Notes: generated from the sequence alone by a model not told the origin. 64,000 bases of DNA from Paraburkholderia sp. Tr-20389 (GCF_017104565.1 NZ_JAAGPD010000026.1:81021-145020), one strand, 5' to 3'; shown: positions 1 through 9,391, numbered from the stretch's first letter. Numbers and translations are program-made.

Positions 1-2
1 TC

Positions 3-407
3 GCGCTCAAGCAAAACGACGAGAACCCGGTGTACTACGTGCAGTACGCGCACGCGCGCATCTGCTCGGTGATCAACGAATGGAAGTCGCGCTACGGTGC
101 CGATGAAACGGGTCTGCCCATCGTCGACCTGTCGCCGCTCGACAGCGAGCGCGCCACCGCCCTGCTGCAAAAGCTCGCGGAATTCCCGGACATGCTGACG
201 CATGCCGCCGGCGAGCTCGCGCCGCACGCGGTCGCGTTCTATCTGCGCGACCTCGCAGGCGAATTTCACTCGTTCTACAATGCCGAGCGCGTTCTGGTCG
301 ACGACGAAGCGCCGCGCAACGCGCGCATCGCGCTGCTCGCGGCAACGCGCCAGGTGCTGGCGAATGGCCTCGCTGTGATCGGTGTGTCCGCACCCGCCAA
401 AATGTAA
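3..407 (+). CDS. argS: Arginyl-tRNA synthetase, C-terminal part (5' end outside window)
   Basis: This is the last 134 codons of arginyl-tRNA synthetase, which charges tRNA-Arg in the cytoplasm. The frame is open from base 3, upstream of the first internal ATG, so the gene continues to the left of the window. The segment is the DALR-type anticodon-binding domain: it carries the [12 protein letters not shown] stretch that follows the class I catalytic domain, and it ends in GVSAPAKM, the usual C-terminus of bacterial ArgS. A hairpin with a T-rich tail lies about 45 bases after the stop. The order argS, SPOR protein, dsbA is common in Burkholderia relatives. Confidence 0.93.
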   Translation, partial: ALKQNDENPVYYVQYAHARICSVINEWKSRYGADETGLPIVDLSPLDSERATALLQKLAEFPDMLTHAAGELAPHAVAFYLRDLAGEFHSFYNAERVLVDDEAPRNARIALLAATRQVLANGLAVIGVSAPAKM

Positions 408-450
408 TCTCCCCGCGGTTTAATTGAATTTATTCGGGACGCGAGCCGAA

Positions 451-475
451 TGACCGTCGCTATAATCGACGGTCA
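451..475. promoter_or_regulatory. Perfect 9-bp inverted repeat enclosing a TATAAT box
   Basis: Arms TGACCGTCG (451-459) and CGACGGTCA (467-475) are exact reverse complements around CTATAAT. The TATAAT (461-466) could be the -10 box of the SPOR gene starting at 508. No good -35 was seen 16-18 bases upstream. The right arm is followed by a T-rich stretch (475-492), so the same hairpin could also be an intrinsic terminator for argS. Both readings are inference. Confidence 0.45.
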
Positions 476-507
476 TTTCAGATTTCTTTTTGCAGGTGAA
501 TTAGACG

Positions 508-1308
508 ATGGCAAAACCACGCCGCACTACAAAGCAGCAGTCTAAACAGACCGGGGGCACTTTTCTCGGTATCGTGCTGGGCCTGATCGTCGGCCTGGCC
601 ATCGCGGTGGTGGTGGCGCTCTACATCACGCGCGCACCTACGCCGTTCGTCGCGAAGGTCGCGCCGCCCGCAGCGTCCGATAGCGGCGCAAGCCAGCCGC
701 AATACGATCCGAACCGTCCGCTGCAGGGCAAGAGCCCCGGCCAGCCGGTGCCGCAGGCAGCGCAGCCTGCGCCGCCGAACACGGCACCCGGACAGACCAC
801 GAATCAGACGCAGACGTCGGGCATGCTTGAAGAGCCGCAGATCGTCGAAGTGCCGCCGTCGAACAACAACGGTGTCGCCGTCGCGCCGAAGCCCGCGCAG
901 GACAACGGCGCGAACGCGAACAACGGCACGACCACGGCGATGATTCCGCCGAAGAAGGCGCCGAACCCGACCAGCGCGCCGACGACCGCGAACAACGCAC
1001 CCGCTCAGCAGCCGAAGGCCGGCTCGACGCCGAATGCGAACGGCACGCCGCCCGCCGCCAACGACGCGAACACGGGTTATCTGCTGCAGGTCGGCGCCTA
1101 CAAGACGGCAGCCGATGCCGAACAGCAGCGTGCTCGTCTCGCGTTCCAGGGTTTCGAATCGAAGGTCACGCAGCGCGATGCAGGCGGTGTGACGTACTAT
1201 CGCGTGCGTATCGGCCCGTTCTCGAAGTTCGAGGACATGAACACCACGCGTCAGCGCCTGTCCGATGCAGGTGTCGATACGGCAGTGATCCGCTTCAGCA
1301 AGCAGTGA
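508..1308 (+). CDS. SPOR-domain protein, FtsN-like
   Basis: This 266-residue bitopic inner-membrane protein probably works at the division septum by binding denuded peptidoglycan glycans. It has a short basic cytoplasmic N-terminus, one membrane segment at about residues 19-40, then a long Pro/Ala/Gln/Asn-rich linker (about 50-185). The C-terminal SPOR domain (about 188-266) begins GYLLQVGAYKTAADA and contains YYRVRIGPF. That is the FtsN architecture, though sequence alone does not separate FtsN from other SPOR proteins. The start has an AGGTG-like site about 10 bases upstream. dsbA follows after a gap of about 150 bases. Confidence 0.85.
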   Translation: MAKPRRTTKQQSKQTGGTFLGIVLGLIVGLAIAVVVALYITRAPTPFVAKVAPPAASDSGASQPQYDPNRPLQGKSPGQPVPQAAQPAPPNTAPGQTTNQTQTSGMLEEPQIVEVPPSNNNGVAVAPKPAQDNGANANNGTTTAMIPPKKAPNPTSAPTTANNAPAQQPKAGSTPNANGTPPAANDANTGYLLQVGAYKTAADAEQQRARLAFQGFESKVTQRDAGGVTYYRVRIGPFSKFEDMNTTRQRLSDAGVDTAVIRFSKQ

Positions 1309-1461
1309 TTCACATTCGGTAATGAGTTGTCATGCGCCGCCGCTGAACCTTCGGCGCGCGGCGCAAGTCTCATGAGCGGCAGAAGCCTGCCGTCGAATCC
1401 GTAGCGGGCGCGGCGCGTAACTGCCCGCCACCGTTACTTCCCCTGATTGGGTTCACAAGAC

Positions 1462-2100
1462 ATGAAAAAACTGCTCAGCATTCTTTTCCTTTCGTTCGGC
1501 CTCGTTGCTAGCGCGGCGCATGCGGCGCCCGCTGCGCCCGTCGCCGGCAAGGACTACACCGTGCTGTCCGCGCCGCAGCCTGTCGAAGCGCCTGCCGGCA
1601 AGATCGAAGTCATCGAGTTCATGTGGTACGGCTGCCCGCACTGCAACGAGTTCGACCCGTATCTGGAAGCGTGGATCAAGAAGCAGGGCCCGGATGTCGT
1701 GTTCAAGCGCGTGCCCGTTGCGTTCCGCGACGACTTCATCCCGCACTCGAAGCTCTATCACGCAGTCGACGCGCTCGGCCTCGCGAACCAGCTCACGCCG
1801 ACCATCTTCCACGAAATCCACGTCAACAAGAACTATCTGCTGACGCCGGAAGATCAGGCCAAATTCCTCGCGAAGAACGGCGTCGATTCGAAGAAGTTCA
1901 TGGACGCGTACAACTCGTTCTCGACGCAAAGCGCGGTTCAGCGTGACAAGAAGCTGATGGAAGACTTCCGTATCGACGGCGTGCCCACGCTCGCCGTGCA
2001 GGGCAAGTACGAAACGGGCCCGGCGCAGACCAACAGCCTGCCCGGCACGATCCAGGTGCTCGACTACCTGGTCGCGCAGGTTCGCGCCAAGAAGATGTAA
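1462..2100 (+). CDS. dsbA: Thiol:disulfide interchange protein DsbA
   Basis: This is a periplasmic disulfide oxidoreductase of 212 residues. The ATG at 1462 is preferred over an upstream in-frame TTG because it begins a clean signal peptide, MKKLLSILFLSFG, with cleavage near AHAAP. The thioredoxin active site is C58-P-H-C61, the DsbA dipeptide. The cis-proline loop is G-V-P175-T. The helical insertion between them has the usual DsbA length. It oxidises cysteines in exported proteins and would be recycled by a DsbB not present here. An SDR gene follows 17 bases downstream on the same strand. Confidence 0.95.
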   Translation: MKKLLSILFLSFGLVASAAHAAPAAPVAGKDYTVLSAPQPVEAPAGKIEVIEFMWYGCPHCNEFDPYLEAWIKKQGPDVVFKRVPVAFRDDFIPHSKLYHAVDALGLANQLTPTIFHEIHVNKNYLLTPEDQAKFLAKNGVDSKKFMDAYNSFSTQSAVQRDKKLMEDFRIDGVPTLAVQGKYETGPAQTNSLPGTIQVLDYLVAQVRAKKM

Positions 2101-2117
2101 TTCCCACAAGCGCCGGT

Positions 2118-2888
2118 ATGAGTTCACCACTGAAGGTCTTCATCACCGGCGCGTCCAGTGGCATAGGCGAAGCGCTCGCCGCCGAATACGCGCGGCGCGG
2201 CGCGATCCTCGGCCTCGTTGCCCGCCGCGGCGACGCACTGGCCCGCTTCCAGCAGTCCCATCCCCAGAGCACCATCTCCGTGTATGCCGTCGACGTACGG
2301 GACGCGGACGCGCTCGCGCAAGCGGCGCAGCGGTTCATCGCCGAACACGGCTGCCCCGACATCGTGATCGCGAACGCGGGCATCAGCCGCGGCGCCGTCA
2401 CGGGCCACGGCGATCTGCAGACGTTCCGCGACGTGATGGACATCAACTACTTCGGCATGGTCGCGACCTTCGAACCCTTCGCGCAAGCGATGATCGCGGC
2501 GCGCAAGGGCGCGCTCGTCGGCATTGCGAGCGTCGCGGGCGTGCGCGGCTTGCCGGGTTCGGGCGCGTACAGCGCGTCCAAATCGGCGGCGCTCAAGTAT
2601 CTGGAAGCGCTGCGCGTCGAGATGCGGCCGCTCGGCGTGTCGGTAACGACGATCGCGCCAGGCTATATCCGCACGCCGATGACCGCGCACAATCCATACG
2701 CCATGCCCTTCCTGATGGACGCGGACCGTTTCGCCGCCAAGGTCGCCGATGCGATAGCGCGCAAGAAGCGCTTTGCGATCTTCCCGTGGCAGATGCGCTT
2801 CGCGGCGATGCTGCTGCACGTCGCGCCGCGCTGGCTCTACGACGCCGTGTTCGAAAAGGCGCCACGCAAGCCGCGCGCCGCGCAGTAG
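2118..2888 (+). CDS. Short-chain dehydrogenase/reductase (classical SDR)
   Basis: This is a 256-residue NAD(P)-dependent oxidoreductase of unknown substrate. The cofactor motif TGASSGIG lies at residues 10-17. The catalytic Ser is in the GIASVAG stretch, and the YSASK segment supplies the Tyr and Lys. IANAG is the structural NNAG-type motif. It sits between dsbA (17-base gap) and the metal-receptor gene (3-base gap), so the three are probably co-transcribed. That does not reveal the substrate. The C-terminal KAPRKPRAAQ tail is basic and probably disordered. Confidence 0.9.
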   Translation: MSSPLKVFITGASSGIGEALAAEYARRGAILGLVARRGDALARFQQSHPQSTISVYAVDVRDADALAQAAQRFIAEHGCPDIVIANAGISRGAVTGHGDLQTFRDVMDINYFGMVATFEPFAQAMIAARKGALVGIASVAGVRGLPGSGAYSASKSAALKYLEALRVEMRPLGVSVTTIAPGYIRTPMTAHNPYAMPFLMDADRFAAKVADAIARKKRFAIFPWQMRFAAMLLHVAPRWLYDAVFEKAPRKPRAAQ

Positions 2889-2891
2889 GTC

Positions 2892-3704
2892 ATGGCCACG
2901 CGTGCCGTCGATGCAGCCGGTGTCGAGCACGCGAAAGCGGAACGCGGCGCGCGCATCGTGTCGCTGGTGCCGAGTCTCACCGAACTTCTGTTTGCATTGA
3001 AACTGGACGCGCAGATCGTCGGACGCACGGGCTTTTGCGTGCATCCGAGCGAGAAGGTGCGCCGCGTGCCGAAAACCGGCGGCACCAAAGCGGTGAAACT
3101 CGACGCCGTGCGCGCCCTGCAACCGACACATGTGATCGTCAATATCGACGAAAACGAGCGCGACACCGTGGAGCAACTGCGCGCGTTCGTGCCGCATATC
3201 GTCGTCACGCATCCGCTCGTACCGCACGACAACTTCGCCCTATACACGCTGTTAGGCGCGCTCTTCGATCGCGACGACGAAGCGCGCGCGTTGAGTCTCG
3301 CGCTACGGGCGCAACTGGACGCAGCGGCAGCGCGCGCATGGCCGCGGCAGAACGTGCTCTACGCGATCTGGCGCGAACCGTGGATGACGGTCGCGCGCGA
3401 CACGTATATTTCCGCGATGCTGCGCCTCGTGAACTGGCACACGCTGCCCGACCTGCTCGGCGGCGACACGGGTGCGGCGCGCTATCCTTCGTTCGATCTC
3501 GATGCCGCGTGGCTTGCTGGCGCCGACCGCGTGTTGCTGTCGAGCGAGCCGTATCGCTTCACCAAGCAGCATTGCGATGCGCTCTCACAGGACGCACGGT
3601 TCAAAGGCAGGCGAATCGAACGGATCGACGGCGAAATGGTGTCGTGGTATGGCTCGCGTGCAATCGACGGCATCGCGTATCTTGTGGACTACGCCAGCCG
3701 CTAG
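2892..3704 (+). CDS. BtuF-like helical-backbone metal receptor without a signal peptide
   Basis: This 270-residue protein of the BtuF/FecB-like receptor fold is often named cobalamin-binding protein. The N-terminal lobe has the family stretch IVSLVPSLTELLFAL, then IVGRTGFCVHP and a TKAVKLDAVRAL segment. The C-terminal lobe has NVLYAIWREPWMT. Periplasmic receptors begin with a signal peptide, but here the first 25 residues are charged and polar, so export by Sec is not apparent. No BtuC or BtuD gene is adjacent. It starts 3 bases after the SDR stop, so it is probably translated from the same mRNA. Corrinoid binding is a family inference. Confidence 0.75.
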   Translation: MATRAVDAAGVEHAKAERGARIVSLVPSLTELLFALKLDAQIVGRTGFCVHPSEKVRRVPKTGGTKAVKLDAVRALQPTHVIVNIDENERDTVEQLRAFVPHIVVTHPLVPHDNFALYTLLGALFDRDDEARALSLALRAQLDAAAARAWPRQNVLYAIWREPWMTVARDTYISAMLRLVNWHTLPDLLGGDTGAARYPSFDLDAAWLAGADRVLLSSEPYRFTKQHCDALSQDARFKGRRIERIDGEMVSWYGSRAIDGIAYLVDYASR

Positions 3705-3930
3705 GCGAAATCGGCAGCCATATGGATATGCGGATTCAATTGTTGTCGCTGCCGTACGCCTTCGATAAGCTTGCGCCAGAACCGGCCGAAGCTGACATCG
3801 ACGTCGACATCGCGCGCCAGCGCCGGAACCGTTTCAGAGTGAATGCGTGACAGCCCGCCCGGAGCGCGCGTCGTTCGCAGCAGCCACGACGCCGCCCCGC
3901 CACGAACAATTCGAACTCCCGGGAGATCTT

Positions 3931-5529
3931 ATGCGTTTCAAGTTGCTTGCCGCCGCCGCGACGTTGACGGCCCTCGCCATCTCGCCTGCGCTGTCCGTCG
4001 CGAAGCCGCTCACTGTCTGCACGGAATCGAGCCCGGACGGCTTCGACGTCGTCCAGTACAACTCGCTCGTCACGACCAATGCATCGGCGGATGTGATCTT
4101 CAATTCGCTCGTGTCGTACGACGAGGCGGCAAAGAAGGTCGTGCCGTCGCTCGCCGACAAATGGGACGTGAGCGCCGACGGCCTCACCTACACGTTTCAT
4201 CTGCGCCCGAACGTGCAGTTCCAGACCACCGACTACTTCAAGCCCACGCGCGCGCTGAACGCCGACGACGTGGTGTTCACCTTCGACCGCATGCTCAACG
4301 AGAGCAATCCGTGGCACAAGGTGACGGGGGCGAGCGGCTTTCCGCATGCGCAATCGATGGGCCTCGTGAAGCTCATCAAGTCGGTGTCGAAGGTCGACGA
4401 CAACACGGTCAAGTTCGAACTGAACGAGCCGAACGCGACTTTCGTGTCGATCCTGACGATGGGTTTCGCGTCGATCTACTCGGCTGAATACGCGGACCAG
4501 TTGCTCAAGGCGGACAAGACGGCCGACCTGAACGCGAAGCCGATCGGCACCGGTCCGTTCGTGCTGAAGACCTACACGAAAGATTCGATCATTCGCTATG
4601 ACGTGAATCCGACGTACTGGGGGACGAAGCCGAAGATCGAGCGGCTGATCTACGCGATTACGCCCGACGCCGCCGTGCGCGCGCAAAAGGTGAAAGCCGG
4701 CGAATGCCAGATTGCGTTGTCGCCGAAGCCGCTGGATGTCGCCGATGCGAAGAAGGACAAGTCGCTCGCCGTCGTGCAGACGCCCGCGTTCATGACCGCG
4801 TTCGTCGCATTGAACACGCAGAAGAAGCCGCTCGACAACCAGAAGGTGCGCGCCGCGCTGAACATGGCGTTCGACCGCACGTCGTATCTGAAGGCGGTGT
4901 TCGACAACACCGCGACGCCCGCGAACAATCCGTATCCGCCGAATACGTGGAGCTACGACAAGGCCGTGAAGCCGTGGCCGTACGACACCGAAAAGGCCAG
5001 GAAGCTGCTGGCTGAAGCGGGCTATCCGAACGGCTTCGAAACGACGATCTGGGTGCGTCCGAACGGCAGCGTGCTGAATCCGAATCCGAAGGCGGGCGCG
5101 GAAATGCTGCAGGCGGACTTCGCGAAGATCGGCGTGAAGGCCGAGGTGAAGGTGATCGAATGGGGCGAGCTGATCAAGCAGGCCAAGCAGGGACAGCACG
5201 ACACGCTGTTCATGGGCTGGGCCGGCGACAACGGCGACCCGGACAATTATCTGTCGCCGCTCTTCAGCTGCAATGCCGTGAAGTCGGGGATCAACTTCGC
5301 GCGCTACTGCGACCCGGAACTCGACAAGCTGATCGCGCAAGGCAAGGAAACCGCCGATCAGAGCAAACGCACGAAAGCGTATGAAGCCGCGCAGCAGATC
5401 ATCCACGACGAAGCGCTGTGGATTCCGTTGGGTTATCCGACGGCAGCCGCGATTACGCGCACGAACGTGAGCGGGTATCACGTCAGTCCGTTCGGGCGGC
5501 AGAATTTTGGCGCGGTGACGGTGCAGTAG
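3931..5529 (+). CDS. ABC transporter peptide-binding protein, DppA/OppA family
   Basis: This is a periplasmic solute receptor of 532 residues (SBP family 5). The ATG at 3931 follows GGGAGATCTT and starts a signal peptide, MRFKLLAAAATLTALA, ending near SVAKP. The mature N-terminus LTVCTESSPDGFDVVQYNS is typical of dipeptide/heme-binding DppA-like proteins. NADDVVFTFDR and the late GWAGDNGDPDNYLSPLFSC are family hallmarks. The reading frame extends further 5', but that part lacks export character. No permease or ATPase gene is adjacent, so it is an orphan receptor here. A bidirectional terminator follows. Confidence 0.88.
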   Translation: MRFKLLAAAATLTALAISPALSVAKPLTVCTESSPDGFDVVQYNSLVTTNASADVIFNSLVSYDEAAKKVVPSLADKWDVSADGLTYTFHLRPNVQFQTTDYFKPTRALNADDVVFTFDRMLNESNPWHKVTGASGFPHAQSMGLVKLIKSVSKVDDNTVKFELNEPNATFVSILTMGFASIYSAEYADQLLKADKTADLNAKPIGTGPFVLKTYTKDSIIRYDVNPTYWGTKPKIERLIYAITPDAAVRAQKVKAGECQIALSPKPLDVADAKKDKSLAVVQTPAFMTAFVALNTQKKPLDNQKVRAALNMAFDRTSYLKAVFDNTATPANNPYPPNTWSYDKAVKPWPYDTEKARKLLAEAGYPNGFETTIWVRPNGSVLNPNPKAGAEMLQADFAKIGVKAEVKVIEWGELIKQAKQGQHDTLFMGWAGDNGDPDNYLSPLFSCNAVKSGINFARYCDPELDKLIAQGKETADQSKRTKAYEAAQQIIHDEALWIPLGYPTAAAITRTNVSGYHVSPFGRQNFGAVTVQ

Positions 5530-5552
5530 TCGTCACGACACATCGATCCATC

Positions 5553-5588
5553 AAAAAAGCCCGGTCGCGAAATGCGGCCGGGCTTTTT
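5553..5588. terminator. Bidirectional intrinsic terminator
   Basis: A GC-rich stem (AAGCCCGG... paired with ...CCGGGCTT) is flanked by an A-run on the left and a T-run on the right. It can therefore end transcription of the peptide-binding gene (+) and of the convergent MBL gene (-). Confidence 0.85.
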
Positions 5589-5626
5589 ACTTGGGTGCGT
5601 GCGCGTTTAGCGCCGCACTGCGAGCT

Positions 5627-6700
5627 TCACTTCACGCTGAAACGAATCACGCCATCCTCGCCCTGCGAACGCTTCAACTCGCCTTGCAGCCACAGCAGAT
5701 GCAGGTGCGCGAGCGCCTCGCCCATCGCGAACGTCATCTGGTGAATGTCGAGCGCGCGCTTGAACATGATCGGAACGATATCCGCCGCGCTGCATGGCTT
5801 GTCCGCGCAAGCCTCGCGCACTTCCGCCAGCCGCGCCGTGTGGTGATCGCGAAGCTGCCCGATACGCGTGTGCAGTCCGCGAAACGGCTTGCCGTGCGAA
5901 GGGAGCACGAGCGTGTCAGCGGCCATCGTTTCGTAGCGGCCGAGCGAACCGAGATACAACGCGAGCGGATTGCCTTCCGGCTCGATATCGAACACCGAGA
6001 CGTTCGTCGAAATGCGCGGCAACACCATGTCGCCGGAGATCAACACGCCATCGGCTTCCGCATGCAACGCGCAATGCTCCGGCGAATGACCGAAGCCCGT
6101 CACGACACGCCACGTGCGCCCGCCGATCGACAACGCATCGCCCTCACGCAGCCGCCGGTACTGACCCGGCACAGCCGGCACCAGGTTCGCGTAATAGCTC
6201 TTCCGATTGCGCAGTTTGTCGAGCGATGCCTCGTCGCGCAGACCATGCCGCGCAAAATGACGCGCCGCGCCCGCTCCGCCTGCGTTCGAACCGTCGCCCG
6301 CCGCCATCACGCGGCCCAGCATGTACTCGCCGAGGGTGATCCACAGACGCACGTTCCAGCGCTTCTTGTCGCCGCCTTCGCACAGCCAGTTCGCGAGACC
6401 GAGGTGGTCCGGATGGCAATGCGTGACGATCACGCGCAGCACGGGCAAGCCTTCGAGCGCCGTGTCGAACAGCGTTTCCCAGTTCGCCTTGATCTCGTCG
6501 GAGGCGATGCCGCAGTCGACGATCGTCCAGCCCTTCTGTCCGTCGATCTCGTCGCGCAGCAGCCACAGGTTGATGTGATCGAGCGCGAACGGCAGCGGCA
6601 TGCGCAGCCAGTAGACGCCCGGTGCGACTTCCTGGGTCGTGCCGGCGGCGGGCATCCCGTCAGCGAATGGATAGTCGAGTTGGTGTTCGAGAGCATTCAT
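5627..6700 (-). CDS. MBL-fold metallo-hydrolase
   Basis: This 357-residue enzyme has a metallo-beta-lactamase fold. The metal-binding motif VTHCHPDHLG matches HxHxDH with Cys in the first variable position. Further ligands are in the GHSPEH and LPSHGKPF segments. Such proteins are usually hydrolases of thioesters or other esters, and the substrate cannot be read from sequence. It is divergent from the LiuR-like regulator at 6867. In related genomes MBL hydrolases sit in branched-chain acyl-CoA regulons, so a role in acyl-CoA metabolism is plausible. GGAAACC lies upstream of the ATG. Confidence 0.85.
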   Translation of the reverse strand: MNALEHQLDYPFADGMPAAGTTQEVAPGVYWLRMPLPFALDHINLWLLRDEIDGQKGWTIVDCGIASDEIKANWETLFDTALEGLPVLRVIVTHCHPDHLGLANWLCEGGDKKRWNVRLWITLGEYMLGRVMAAGDGSNAGGAGAARHFARHGLRDEASLDKLRNRKSYYANLVPAVPGQYRRLREGDALSIGGRTWRVVTGFGHSPEHCALHAEADGVLISGDMVLPRISTNVSVFDIEPEGNPLALYLGSLGRYETMAADTLVLPSHGKPFRGLHTRIGQLRDHHTARLAEVREACADKPCSAADIVPIMFKRALDIHQMTFAMGEALAHLHLLWLQGELKRSQGEDGVIRFSVK

Positions 6701-6765
6701 CGTGGGGTTTCCTTCGTCGGCTGCATGTCGGTGACATATTGCAGCGTGGTTGCGCTTTGTTGAGG

Positions 6766-6796
6766 TTGACGATAACGTAAACGTCGATTCTAACGT
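6766..6796 (+). promoter_or_regulatory. MerR-type promoter with 19-bp spacer and palindromic core
   Basis: A consensus-like -35 TTGACG (6766-6771) and a weak -10 TAACGT (6791-6796) are 19 bases apart, the overlong spacing typical of MerR-regulated promoters. The spacer carries an imperfect palindrome, with GACG at 6768-6771 and CGTC at 6782-6785 around ATAACGTAAA. It lies between the divergent MBL and MerR genes and is a good candidate for autoregulation by the MerR protein. Confidence 0.6.
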
Positions 6797-6866
6797 TCAA
6801 TCCGTTTTCGTGCCCGGCCGTCGGACCAAACGGGCGCGACGACTATGCCGCGCTGAAGATTCCGCG

Positions 6867-7325
6867 ATGAACACCCAATACACGCAATACACGATCACCG
6901 AGCTGGCCCGCGAATTCGACGTGACACCACGTGCGATCCGCTTCTACGAAGATCAGGGTTTACTCTCACCGAGCCGCGAAGGTTCGAGCGGACTGCGCCG
7001 CGTGTACTCGGGCCGCGACCGCACGCGGCTGCGGCTGACGCTGCGCGGCAAGCGGCTGGGGTTCACGTTGTCGGAAATCCGCGATCTGCTCGACCTGTAC
7101 GATTCGCCGACGGATACCTTGCCGCAGTTGCAGGCGTTTCTCGCGACGGTGGTCCAGCATCGCGAAGTGCTCGAACGTCAGCGCGAAGATCTGAATGCAA
7201 CGCTCGAAGACCTCGCGCAATACGAAGCGCAGGCACGCGCGCTGCTCGAAAGCGGCACGCGCGGCGACGGTTATGGCGGCGCTGAAAAGCCCGCGCACGA
7301 AGACGCGCTGAAAGAAAAATCGTGA
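6867..7325 (+). CDS. MerR-family transcriptional regulator, LiuR-like
   Basis: This is a 152-residue DNA-binding regulator. The N-terminal winged helix reads YTITELAREFDVTPRAIRFYEDQGLLSPSR, followed by a long coiled dimerisation helix (about 85-130). There is no cysteine-based metal site, which fits acyl-CoA-sensing LiuR-type members rather than metal sensors. The ATG at 6867 is chosen because the MerR domain begins just after it; an upstream extension in frame has no family character. It is divergent from the MBL hydrolase, with a 19-bp-spaced promoter between them. Control of leucine or short-chain acyl-CoA catabolism is a family inference. Confidence 0.8.
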   Translation: MNTQYTQYTITELAREFDVTPRAIRFYEDQGLLSPSREGSSGLRRVYSGRDRTRLRLTLRGKRLGFTLSEIRDLLDLYDSPTDTLPQLQAFLATVVQHREVLERQREDLNATLEDLAQYEAQARALLESGTRGDGYGGAEKPAHEDALKEKS

Positions 7326-7523
7326 TGCGGAGATAGCGCGACAAACGCGGCAGTAGGCGCGGCATTGCATGAAGATGCGCCGAACGCCACGCAACACGCA
7401 GTCAAGACGATATGCCGGCGCCGCGCCCAAAAGGCTCACGAGCGTCTCGCAAGCTCACCCGGGCGATACAATCGCGGGAGTCTTCACGACATTGAGCGAA
7501 CACTGAGCGAATGCACGGTCGAC

Positions 7524-9332
7524 ATGAATCACTTTCCCAAACTGCTGTCGTCACAGATCGGCTTCGACGTCGCGGAGACGCTGCTCGCGGGGTTCGACCG
7601 GCATTACTGCATCTTCCGCGAAGCCGCGATCCGCGCCAAAGACCTCTTCGAAGCCGCCGACTGGCACGGCCTGCAAAAACTCGCGCGCGAGCGCATCACG
7701 TCGTATGACGAACGCGTGCGCGAGTGCATCGTCAAGCTCGAAGACGAGTACGACGCGGAGAACATCGACGACGACGTGTGGCAGCAGATCAAGCTGCACT
7801 ACATCGGTCTGTTGACGACACATCGGCAGCCCGAATGCGCGGAGACGTTCTTCAATTCGGTGTGCTGCCATATCCTGCATCGCTCGTACTTCAACAACGA
7901 CTTCATCTTCGTGCGGCCGGCGATTTCGACCGAGTACATCGAGAACGACGAGCCCGCCGCGAAGCCGACGTATCGCGCGTATTACCCCGGCAGGGACGGC
8001 CTCGCCGTCACGCTGGAGCGCATCGTCACGAACTTTCAGCTGAACCCGCCGTTCGAGGATCTGACGCGCGACGTGCAATGTGTGATGCAGGCGCTGCGCG
8101 ACAACTTCGGCACGTTCAACGAAGCGCCCAATTTCCAGATTCACGTGCTGTCGTCGCTGTTCTTCCGAAACAAGGCGGCGTACATCATCGGGCGCATCAT
8201 CAACGGCGATACGATGGTGCCGTTCGCGTTGCCGATCCATCACGTGAAGCCGGGCCTGCTCGCGCTAGATGCGCTGCTCTGCAAGCGCGACCAGTTGCTG
8301 ATCATTTTCAGCTTCGCGCATTCGTACTTCCTCGTCGATATGGAAGTGCCGTCCGCGTATGTCGAGTTTCTCGGCAGCATTCTGCACGGCAAGCCGAAGG
8401 CGGAGATTTATACGTCATTGGGATTGCAGAAGCAGGGCAAGAATCTCTTCTACCGCGATCTGCTGCGGCATCTGAAACATTCGAGCGACCGGTTCATCAT
8501 CGCGCCCGGTATCAAGGGCATGGTGATGCTCGTGTTCACGCTGCCGTCGTTTCCGTACGTGTTCAAGCTCATCAAGGACGCGTTTCCGCCGCCGAAAGAA
8601 ACGACCCGCGAACAGGTGGTCGGCAAGTATCAGCTCGTCAAGCGACATGACCGTCTGGGACGCATGGCCGACACGCTCGAATATTCGAGCGTCGCGTTGC
8701 CGCTATCGCGCCTCGACGATGCGCTCATTCGCGAACTCGAAAGAGAAGCGCCTTCGATGCTCGAATACGAAGGCGGCAATCTGGTCATCCGGCATGTGTA
8801 TATCGAGCGGCGCATGGTGCCGCTCAACATCTTCCTGCAGAACGGCACGGATGCCGACATCGAACACGGCATCCGCGAATACGGCGACGCGGTGAAGGAA
8901 CTGATGCAGGCGAACATCTTCCCCGGCGACATGTTGTACAAGAACTTCGGCGTCACGCGGCACGGACGCGTCGTGTTCTACGACTACGACGAAATCGAAT
9001 ATCTCACCGATTGCAATGTGCGCGCGGTGCCGCCGCCGCGCAACGAGGAAGACGAGATGTCGGGCGAGCCGTGGTATTCGGTGGGGCCGCACGATATTTT
9101 TCCGGAGACGTACAACACTTTCCTGCTCGGCGATCCGCGCGTGCGCGAATCTTTTCTGAAGCATCACGCGGATTTCTTCGATCCCGCACTGTGGCAAAAG
9201 CAGAAGGATCACATTCTGCGGGGCGAGTTGCCCGACTTTTATCCCTACGATCGCAGCCTGCGTTTCTCCATCCGCTACCCGGAAAGGTTCGCTGCCGATC
9301 ACGCTACCGCGCAGGCGGAACGCGCAGCTTGA
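7524..9332 (+). CDS. aceK: Isocitrate dehydrogenase kinase/phosphatase
   Basis: This is a 602-residue bifunctional enzyme that phosphorylates and dephosphorylates isocitrate dehydrogenase, switching flux between the TCA cycle and the glyoxylate shunt. The length matches the family (about 580-610). The regulatory N-terminal part is followed by the kinase-like part with [18 protein letters not shown] and the catalytic stretch [22 protein letters not shown], which holds the conserved Asp and Asn residues. The ATG at 7524 gives the family N-terminus [16 protein letters not shown]. No aceA or aceB is adjacent, so it is not in the enterobacterial operon form. Confidence 0.95.
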   Translation: MNHFPKLLSSQIGFDVAETLLAGFDRHYCIFREAAIRAKDLFEAADWHGLQKLARERITSYDERVRECIVKLEDEYDAENIDDDVWQQIKLHYIGLLTTHRQPECAETFFNSVCCHILHRSYFNNDFIFVRPAISTEYIENDEPAAKPTYRAYYPGRDGLAVTLERIVTNFQLNPPFEDLTRDVQCVMQALRDNFGTFNEAPNFQIHVLSSLFFRNKAAYIIGRIINGDTMVPFALPIHHVKPGLLALDALLCKRDQLLIIFSFAHSYFLVDMEVPSAYVEFLGSILHGKPKAEIYTSLGLQKQGKNLFYRDLLRHLKHSSDRFIIAPGIKGMVMLVFTLPSFPYVFKLIKDAFPPPKETTREQVVGKYQLVKRHDRLGRMADTLEYSSVALPLSRLDDALIRELEREAPSMLEYEGGNLVIRHVYIERRMVPLNIFLQNGTDADIEHGIREYGDAVKELMQANIFPGDMLYKNFGVTRHGRVVFYDYDEIEYLTDCNVRAVPPPRNEEDEMSGEPWYSVGPHDIFPETYNTFLLGDPRVRESFLKHHADFFDPALWQKQKDHILRGELPDFYPYDRSLRFSIRYPERFAADHATAQAERAA

Positions 9333-9391
9333 AAAGGCGCACCGTCCGCAATTGAACAACATCGACCATCCCGATCGAACTGAAACGAATC

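Noticed and set aside
3736-5481. 581-codon minus-strand frame opposite the peptide-binding protein
   Set aside because: Composition is that of an antisense shadow, and the plus-strand protein is clearly real.
7365-7523. Upstream extension of aceK by 53 codons
   Set aside because: The family N-terminus [13 protein letters not shown] starts at 7524; the extension has no family match.
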